A stretch of 64,000 nucleotides of DNA from Sphingobium xenophagum NBRC 107872. GTDB lineage: Bacteria > Pseudomonadota > Alphaproteobacteria > Sphingomonadales > Sphingomonadaceae. The translations under genes and the position numbers were made by a program. The notes under the pieces were generated by a model that was given only the letters and a program-made list of their open reading frames with translations, did no database searches and was not told where the DNA came from. The stretch spans positions 62,001 through 126,000 of the forward strand of contig NZ_BARE01000012.1 of the NCBI RefSeq assembly GCF_000367345.1, read 5' to 3'. Shown in pieces: positions 58,999-64,000 of this stretch. How positions within the stretch are numbered: the first letter of the stretch is position 1; every line of letters starts with the position of its first letter.

Positions 58999-59835
58999 AT
59001 GCGCAAAATCGACCTTCCGCCCTTTGACCGCGCTGCTTTCGCCGACAAATATGGTCCCTGGGCCATCATCGCGGGCGCGTCCGAAGGCACCGGCGCCTGC
59101 TATGCGGAACAGCTGGCCGCCATGGGCATCCATCTGGTGCTGGTCTCGCGTCGGCAGGAAGCGCTCGATGCGCTGGGTCAGCGGCTGGCAACCGAGCATG
59201 GCGTCGAATATCGTGCCATCACCGCCAACCTCACCGAACAGGGCGCCGGAAGCCGACTGGTAGAGGCGACCGCCGATCTGGACATCGGCCTCTACATTTC
59301 CAATGCCGGCGCGGACGGCGCAGGCAACAGTTTCTTCGGCGAACCCGTCGATCGTTCGCTTCGGCTGCTCACCATGAACGCGGCCAATGTGCTGGAAGCG
59401 GTGCATGGCTTTGGCAATCGCTTCCTGAAGCGCGGCAAGGGTGGCGTCGTCGTCATGTCGTCCGGCGCCGGCCTTGGCGGGCAGCCCTGGCTGGTCATGT
59501 ATTCCGCGACCAAGGCGTTCGAGCTCAATTTCGTCGAATCGCTCTGGGCCGAACTGGAAGGGCAGAATGTCGATATCGTCGGCGTCGCCGCCCCGATCAT
59601 GGATACGCCGACCCTGCGCCGCGCGACCGAGGGGCTCGGGATGGATTATTCCATTGCCTATGATCCGGCCGATGTCTGCGCGCTCGCCCTAGCCAGCCTG
59701 GGCAAGGAACCGTTGGTGATCGTTCCCGATGGCCCGGACGAGGAGAAAATCCCACAGATCCAGGCCGATCGCAAGACCCGCCTCGTCGCGCTGGCCGAAT
59801 GGGGCAAGGCCTATACCGCCGCAGCGAATGGCTGA
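58999..59835 (+). CDS. SDR-family oxidoreductase
   Basis: A 278-residue short-chain dehydrogenase from the ATG at 58999 (GAGAGGAC upstream). AGASEGTG, NADP-type VSRRQEAL, ISNAGADGAG, a catalytic Ser in MSSGAGLGG and Y-x3-K in MYSATKAFE. It matches the DltE/KAR-type group that acts on 17-beta-hydroxysteroids and long acyl chains in other organisms. It is first in a plus-strand operon that continues with the desaturase-like and kinase-like genes. Confidence 0.85.
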   Translation: MRKIDLPPFDRAAFADKYGPWAIIAGASEGTGACYAEQLAAMGIHLVLVSRRQEALDALGQRLATEHGVEYRAITANLTEQGAGSRLVEATADLDIGLYISNAGADGAGNSFFGEPVDRSLRLLTMNAANVLEAVHGFGNRFLKRGKGGVVVMSSGAGLGGQPWLVMYSATKAFELNFVESLWAELEGQNVDIVGVAAPIMDTPTLRRATEGLGMDYSIAYDPADVCALALASLGKEPLVIVPDGPDEEKIPQIQADRKTRLVALAEWGKAYTAAANG

Positions 59836-59860
59836 CCGGGCAAAAAAAGGGGAAGAGATA

Positions 59861-61438
59861 ATGACGGATCAGGTCGACGTCGTCGTCATCGGCGCAGGAC
59901 ATAATGGCATGGCCGCCGCTGGATATCTGGCCAAGGCCGGCAAGAAGGTCGTCGTGGTCGAGCGTCTGGCCAAGGTCGGCGGCATGACCAGTTCGGGCTA
60001 TATGATCCCCGAAGCCCCCGACCATCTGGTGACGCCCTGCGCCGTCGAGCTGCTGTTCGCCCGTAAATCGGGCATCATCGAGGATTTCGACCTGCCCAAA
60101 TATGGGCTGCGCACGGTCGATCCCGATCCGACCTACGCCTATCTTCATCCCGACGGCAGCTCGATCGCGCTCTTCTACGACTATCACCGCACGGCGGAGG
60201 ATATTGCCCGCATCAACCGCAATGATGGCAAGGCCTATCTGGAGTTCATGAAGACGCTGAACGTCATGATGGACATCGGTTTTCCGCTAATGATGGCGGA
60301 GCCGGGGCGGCCGGACGTGAAGAACCTGTCGAAGATGATCGGCAGCGCGGTCCGCAATGTCCGCCTGAAGGACGAGCTGGTCGCCATGTCGAAGGCGACG
60401 GCGGACCAGATCGCCTGCGAACGGTTCGAGCATCCGGCGACGATCGCCCTGCTGCTGGGCATCGCGGCGGGGGCGGGTCCGGTCGATGACGACGGCAATG
60501 CCGCCGCCTACATGATCTTCGCCGTCACCCACAAATATGGCACCGGCAAGCCGATCGGCAGCCTGCAATCCTTCTCCGACGCGCTCGCGCGCAGCATCGA
60601 GGCGTCGGGCGCAACGATCGAGCTCAATGCGCCCGTCGCGGAGATCATCGTCGATGACGGCGCGGCGAAGGGTGTGCGGCTGGAGGACGGCCGGGTCATC
60701 CGCGCGAAGATGGTCATCGCCGCCTGCGATCCCCGGACCGCCATGCGGCTCACGACGCCCGGCGGCGTTCCGCGGGCGCTGACCCAGCGGATCGAACATG
60801 CCCCCGCGAACCGCTCGAACGCGGCGCCCTTCCTTGCCAATATCGCCATGTCCGGGCCGCTCCGCCTGAAGAAGCATCAGGATTTGCGGCATGACGACGC
60901 CGATCTCAACAAGGCGGTCGGCCTGATCGGCACGCCGGAAGAAGTGCGCGAGTCCTTCGCCACGGCGCGGCGCGGCGACATCCCTCACCGGCACGCCATG
61001 TCGCTGAGCCCATTGTCCAATTCCGATCCGACGCAGGCGCCTCCCGGCGGGTCGCTCGCCTATGTCTATCTGCCGGGCGTCGCCGTGGACGCGCGGGAGG
61101 GCTGGTCGCCCGCGCTCAAAGATCGGACCATGACATCTGTCATCAGTCATCTGGGTGAATTTTACGACGGCCTGGATACGGAAGTGGGCCGCTTCGTCGA
61201 GACCGCGCGGGAGCGGGAGAAGCGGCTCAACGTCACCAATGGCTGCGTGACCCATATCGATTTCGGCGCGCTGCGTTCGGGCGTCCATCGCCCGGCCACT
61301 GGTTTCGGCGGTCCCAAGCCGCCCTTCCCTGGCTTCCTGATCGGCGGCGCCGGCGCGCATCCGGGCGGGGGCGTATCCGGCATTGCCGGGCGGATCGCGG
61401 CCAACCGCGCGCTGCGCGAACTCAAGAAGATCAAATAA
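59861..61438 (+). CDS. Phytoene desaturase-like FAD-dependent oxidoreductase
   Basis: A 525-residue flavoprotein of the phytoene desaturase/PYROXD2 group. FAD motif VVVIGAGHNGMAAAGYLAKAG at the N-terminus, VVERLAKVGGM, a central GSLQSFSDALARSIEASGA and the C-terminal FAD-closing segment IGGAGAHPGGGVSGIAGR. Such enzymes desaturate or isomerise isoprenoid chains or amines. The ATG at 59861 has AGGGGAAGAG. It is between an SDR and the kinase-like gene, 3 bases from the latter. Substrate unknown; an alicyclic or isoprenoid intermediate is plausible. Confidence 0.87.
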   Translation: MTDQVDVVVIGAGHNGMAAAGYLAKAGKKVVVVERLAKVGGMTSSGYMIPEAPDHLVTPCAVELLFARKSGIIEDFDLPKYGLRTVDPDPTYAYLHPDGSSIALFYDYHRTAEDIARINRNDGKAYLEFMKTLNVMMDIGFPLMMAEPGRPDVKNLSKMIGSAVRNVRLKDELVAMSKATADQIACERFEHPATIALLLGIAAGAGPVDDDGNAAAYMIFAVTHKYGTGKPIGSLQSFSDALARSIEASGATIELNAPVAEIIVDDGAAKGVRLEDGRVIRAKMVIAACDPRTAMRLTTPGGVPRALTQRIEHAPANRSNAAPFLANIAMSGPLRLKKHQDLRHDDADLNKAVGLIGTPEEVRESFATARRGDIPHRHAMSLSPLSNSDPTQAPPGGSLAYVYLPGVAVDAREGWSPALKDRTMTSVISHLGEFYDGLDTEVGRFVETAREREKRLNVTNGCVTHIDFGALRSGVHRPATGFGGPKPPFPGFLIGGAGAHPGGGVSGIAGRIAANRALRELKKIK

Positions 61439-61441
61439 GCG

Positions 61442-62536
61442 ATGTCGAGCAAACCTAATCCTGTCGGCATCCCCGCCCATCTCGACGATGTGACGGCGCA
61501 ATGGCTGACCCAGATCATGCAACCGCGCTATCCCGGCATCGTGGTCGAGGGGATGGAGGAGGTATTCCTCCGCAACAGCCACACCACCAAATATCAGGTG
61601 AAACTGACCCTCAACGACGTCGGCAAGGCGGCCGGCATCCCCGGAAATGTCTGCCTCAAGGCTAATTGGGCGCAGTTCGACAGCCAGGGCATCTGCCGCC
61701 TCGAAGCACGTTTCTATGAGGATTTCCGCCGCCACGTCGCCTTCCCCGCCCCGCGCTCCTACTTCGAGGCATGGGATCCGCGCCCCGACAGCGGCCAGGG
61801 ACTGGTCGTGATGGAGGATCTGTCCATTGAGGGCGGTCATTTCGGCATCAGCACCGACCATATGGGCGTGGAGGAAGCCGCGCGCGGCGTCGCCAGCTTA
61901 GCGCGCATTCATGGCGCCTTCTGGGACAGTCCGGTCCTTCACGCGGCCGATTGGCTGCCTGTCTCCATGGCGACACCTGTGGACACGCAGCAGCTGACCA
62001 TGATGTACGGCTTTGCCGAGCAAAACCATGCCAAGCCGGACTATCAGGCTTTCCTGCCGGGCTGGATCAAGGGCGATCTCTCGCGCCTGCATGGCGTCTA
62101 CAACGCACTGATCGATTTCGCGCAGACCAAGGAACAGGGCCCATGGTGCCTGGTCCATGGCGACAGCCATCAGGGCAACAGCTATGTCCGCCCCGATGGC
62201 GAGCGCGTGTGGCTCGACTGGCAGCTGGTCCGCAAGGGACGGCCGATCCGCGACTTCACCTATTTCATTCTGGGAGCGCTCACGATCGAGGAGCGGCGCG
62301 CCCATGACCGCGAATTGCTGCGCCACTACCGGAACTGCCTGGTCGAAACGGGGGCGTTGGGCGTGCCGGATGACGACACGCTCTGGGAATATTATCGCCG
62401 CTGGCCGCCCTATGCGATGCAGGCGTGGATCGCGAACATGGACGAATGGGGGCAGAAGGGCATGCACATCGTCGAGCGCATCTTCGTGGCGGGCGAGGAT
62501 CTGGGCACCGTCGCCGCGCTCGGCGTGCAATTTTGA
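61442..62536 (+). CDS. Aminoglycoside/ecdysteroid-type small-molecule kinase
   Basis: A 364-residue protein kinase-like phosphotransferase. The nucleotide-binding half has VCLKANWA with the Lys, and LVVMEDLS as hinge. The catalytic loop is LVHGDSHQGNSYV (H239, D241, N246) and the metal-binding Asp is in VWLDWQ (D259). This is the APH/choline kinase fold, with overall layout like the ecdysteroid-kinase and ACAD10/11-kinase groups. It should phosphorylate a hydroxyl on a small molecule, perhaps a hydroxyacyl-CoA or a sterol-like alcohol. A second, related kinase begins at 63834. Confidence 0.85.
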   Translation: MSSKPNPVGIPAHLDDVTAQWLTQIMQPRYPGIVVEGMEEVFLRNSHTTKYQVKLTLNDVGKAAGIPGNVCLKANWAQFDSQGICRLEARFYEDFRRHVAFPAPRSYFEAWDPRPDSGQGLVVMEDLSIEGGHFGISTDHMGVEEAARGVASLARIHGAFWDSPVLHAADWLPVSMATPVDTQQLTMMYGFAEQNHAKPDYQAFLPGWIKGDLSRLHGVYNALIDFAQTKEQGPWCLVHGDSHQGNSYVRPDGERVWLDWQLVRKGRPIRDFTYFILGALTIEERRAHDRELLRHYRNCLVETGALGVPDDDTLWEYYRRWPPYAMQAWIANMDEWGQKGMHIVERIFVAGEDLGTVAALGVQF

Positions 62537-62551
62537 CGCAGGGATGACCGG

Positions 62552-63694
62552 ATGAGCGACGCCGTCACGGCTTTCCGCGCCGATGTTCCGCAGGCGGCAC
62601 TGGACGATCTGCGCCTCAGGTTGCGCCGTACGCGCTGGCCCGAGGCGGAGACGGTCAGCGACTGGGGTCAGGGCGTCCCGCTGGCGGCGCTGCGCGATCT
62701 GTGCGCCTATTGGGCGGACGGCTATGACTGGCGGCGGTGCGAAGGGGCGCTCAATGCCCTGCCCCAGTTCACCACCGCGATCGATGATCTTTCGATCCAT
62801 TTCATCCATGTACGCAGTCCCCGGCCGGACGCGCTGCCGTTGATCCTGACCCATGGCTGGCCGGGATCGGTGCTGGAGTTTCTGAAGGTGCTCGGCCCGC
62901 TAACCAATCCCGCCGCCCATGGCGCGCCGGACGCGCCAGCCTTCCATGTCGTCATCCCCTCGCTGCCAGGCTACGGCTTTTCGGACAAGCCAACGGCCGC
63001 AGGCTGGGGCGTCGAGAGGATCGCGCAAAGCTGGATCCAGCTCATGCGCCGCCTCGGTTATGACCGCTTCGCCGCGCAGGGCGGCGACTGGGGCGCGGCG
63101 ATCACAACCGCCATCGCCATGGCCGCGCCGCCCGAATGTATCGGTGTCCATCTCAACATGCCGCTGGTATTCCCGGAGGAAAGCGACTTTGCCGACCTGA
63201 CCCCGGCCGAGGCCAAAACGGTCGAGCGGATGCAATATTATCAGGAACATGATTCCGGCTACGCCAAGCTGCAGGGCACCCGACCGCAGACGATCGGCTA
63301 TGGGCTGGCGGACTCGCCCGTGGCGCAAGCCGCCTGGATTTATGAGAAGTTCCAGGCATGGACAGACAATCGCGGCGTGCCGGAGAATGCTCTGACACGG
63401 GACGAAATGCTGGACGTGATCAGCCTCTACTGGCTCACCAACAGCGGCGCGTCGTCCGCGCGGCTCTATTGGGAAAGCGCCAATGCGTTTCAGGCGCGTC
63501 AATTGGACCTGCCGGTCGGCGTCAGCATCTTCGCGCAGGAGATTTTCCGTCCATCACGGCGCTGGGCCGAACGCAGCTACCCGCGTCTCATTCACTGGAA
63601 TGAGCTGGATGTCGGCGGCCATTTCGCCGCCTTCGAGCAGCCGGCGCTGTTTGTCGCGGAATTGCGGGCCTGTTTTGGCGCGATGCGAAGATAG
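62552..63694 (+). CDS. Epoxide hydrolase with EHN domain
   Basis: A 380-residue enzyme with the N-terminal EHN region (residues 1 to about 95, WPEAETVSDWGQGVPL) and an alpha/beta hydrolase domain. Oxyanion motif HGWPGS (101-106), nucleophile D179 in QGGDWGA and a late GGHFAAFEQP with the catalytic His. It opens epoxides to diols through an ester intermediate, as in limonene- and juvenile-hormone-type substrates. It lies 15 bases after the kinase. An epoxide made by the P450 at 52624 could be its substrate. Confidence 0.93.
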   Translation: MSDAVTAFRADVPQAALDDLRLRLRRTRWPEAETVSDWGQGVPLAALRDLCAYWADGYDWRRCEGALNALPQFTTAIDDLSIHFIHVRSPRPDALPLILTHGWPGSVLEFLKVLGPLTNPAAHGAPDAPAFHVVIPSLPGYGFSDKPTAAGWGVERIAQSWIQLMRRLGYDRFAAQGGDWGAAITTAIAMAAPPECIGVHLNMPLVFPEESDFADLTPAEAKTVERMQYYQEHDSGYAKLQGTRPQTIGYGLADSPVAQAAWIYEKFQAWTDNRGVPENALTRDEMLDVISLYWLTNSGASSARLYWESANAFQARQLDLPVGVSIFAQEIFRPSRRWAERSYPRLIHWNELDVGGHFAAFEQPALFVAELRACFGAMRR

Positions 63695-63710
63695 CGCCTG
63701 CTGCAATCTC

Positions 63711-63726
63711 CCTACCACCCGGAAGG
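63711..63726. promoter_or_regulatory. CCTACC-ACCC-GGAAGG dyad upstream of the second kinase gene
   Basis: A variant of the repeated dyad with half-sites identical to those at 37695-37710. It lies 107 bases before the ATG at 63834, within the 139-base gap after the epoxide hydrolase gene, which holds nothing else recognisable. Confidence 0.55.
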
Positions 63727-63833
63727 CTCAACTCGTCTTCCGTCGATCAAAATTGCCTCCGCATCGGGATCGTGCCGGCTGACTGCACAGATGCAGAGCG
63801 GCGGCGCGGCCTAAAAGAGAGAGAGGATAATGC

Positions 63834-64000
63834 ATGAGCGAGCCTGCCATCGCCCCCCCTGCCGTCATCGATCGGCATCTTGTCCCCCGTCCCTATCCCG
63901 CCCGCACCGCGTCCCTGCCCCACGGCCGCTTCACGCCGGACGCCGCATGGCTGGGATCATTGTTGGCCAACAAATACCCGGGCGTCGTCGCGCAATCGAT
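63834..64000 (+). CDS. Second small-molecule kinase (N-terminal fragment, cut by window end)
   Basis: The frame from the ATG at 63834 (AGAGAGAGGA upstream) is open to the end and gives 55 codons. Its segment AAWLGSLLANKYPGVVAQ lines up with TAQWLTQIMQPRYPGIVVEG of the kinase at 61442, so it is very likely a paralogue. An overlapping ATG at 63830 in another frame gives no family-like sequence. The catalytic part lies outside the window. Confidence 0.7.
   Translation, partial: MSEPAIAPPAVIDRHLVPRPYPARTASLPHGRFTPDAAWLGSLLANKYPGVVAQS

Noticed and set aside
63830..64000. Start of the last gene at the earlier overlapping ATG
   Set aside because: That frame encodes an Arg- and His-rich peptide without similarity, while the frame from 63834 aligns with the upstream kinase.
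1..64000. Mobile elements, tRNA genes, CRISPR arrays or integration sites
   Set aside because: I saw no transposase or integrase frames, no cloverleaf-like sequences, no regularly spaced direct repeats and no terminal inverted repeats.

Overview
The window is a dense, high-GC stretch of an aerobic Gram-negative chromosome or large plasmid. The TonB-dependent receptor, the membrane PQQ dehydrogenase, the many SDR, acyl-CoA dehydrogenase and NTF2-like catabolic genes, and the style of start sites suggest an alphaproteobacterium, most likely a sphingomonad. That placement is inference from gene content, not from a marker gene. I see no tRNA, rRNA, insertion sequence, CRISPR array or replication origin. 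The longest gene-free stretch is 288 bases (10302-10589).

Layout. (1) 1-7818, minus strand: a compact cluster holding a complete set of coenzyme F420 genes (fbiC, cofC, cofD, cofE and an F420:NADP reductase). It is bracketed by two F420-type luciferase-like (LLM) oxidoreductases and runs into a 3-ketosteroid-dehydrogenase-like flavoprotein cut by the window start. (2) 7920-12613, minus: a TonB-dependent receptor, an alpha-methylacyl-CoA racemase and a beta-keto acid cleavage enzyme. (3) 12697-15378: a large MalT-like LuxR regulator. (4) 15595-26885: alcohol dehydrogenases, an NTF2-like protein and a full beta-oxidation set (acyl-CoA synthetase, acyl-CoA dehydrogenase, MaoC hydratase, FadB-type protein, thiolase). 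(5) 26893-37014: a GntR regulator divergent from a fumarylacetoacetase-like hydrolase, an extradiol dioxygenase, hydrolases, SDRs, a second acyl-CoA dehydrogenase and a paired hotdog hydratase. (6) 37088-44112: NTF2-like proteins, a membrane PQQ dehydrogenase, a PTGR-type reductase and an Old Yellow Enzyme homologue. (7) 44226-52579: a ring-hydroxylating dioxygenase with its ferredoxin and reductase, a TetR regulator, an HsaA-like flavoprotein and accessory genes. (8) 52624-64000: a CYP101-like P450, a third acyl-CoA dehydrogenase, GntR and TetR regulators, a second HsaA/HpaB-like flavoprotein, a phytoene-desaturase-like oxidoreductase, an epoxide hydrolase and two small-molecule kinases.

Together the genes look like a catabolic island for a polycyclic or branched alicyclic compound, with a steroid, bile acid or terpenoid as the best guess. 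Support comes from the KstD-like enzyme, the 2-methylacyl-CoA racemase, the MaoC-type hydratases, the two HsaA-like flavoproteins, the extradiol dioxygenase and the CYP101-like P450. F420 synthesis appears to be built into that pathway.

The least expected signal is regulatory. A 16-base dyad, CCTAYC-N4-GRWAGG, recurs in about a dozen intergenic regions, usually 35-115 bases before a start codon, and marks most operons here, including the regulator's own promoter. It is a candidate operator for the MalT-like LuxR protein. Three further, different dyads lie at promoters next to the GntR and TetR genes, and one of these (ATTCTATAGAAT) is found identically at two promoters 18 kb apart.
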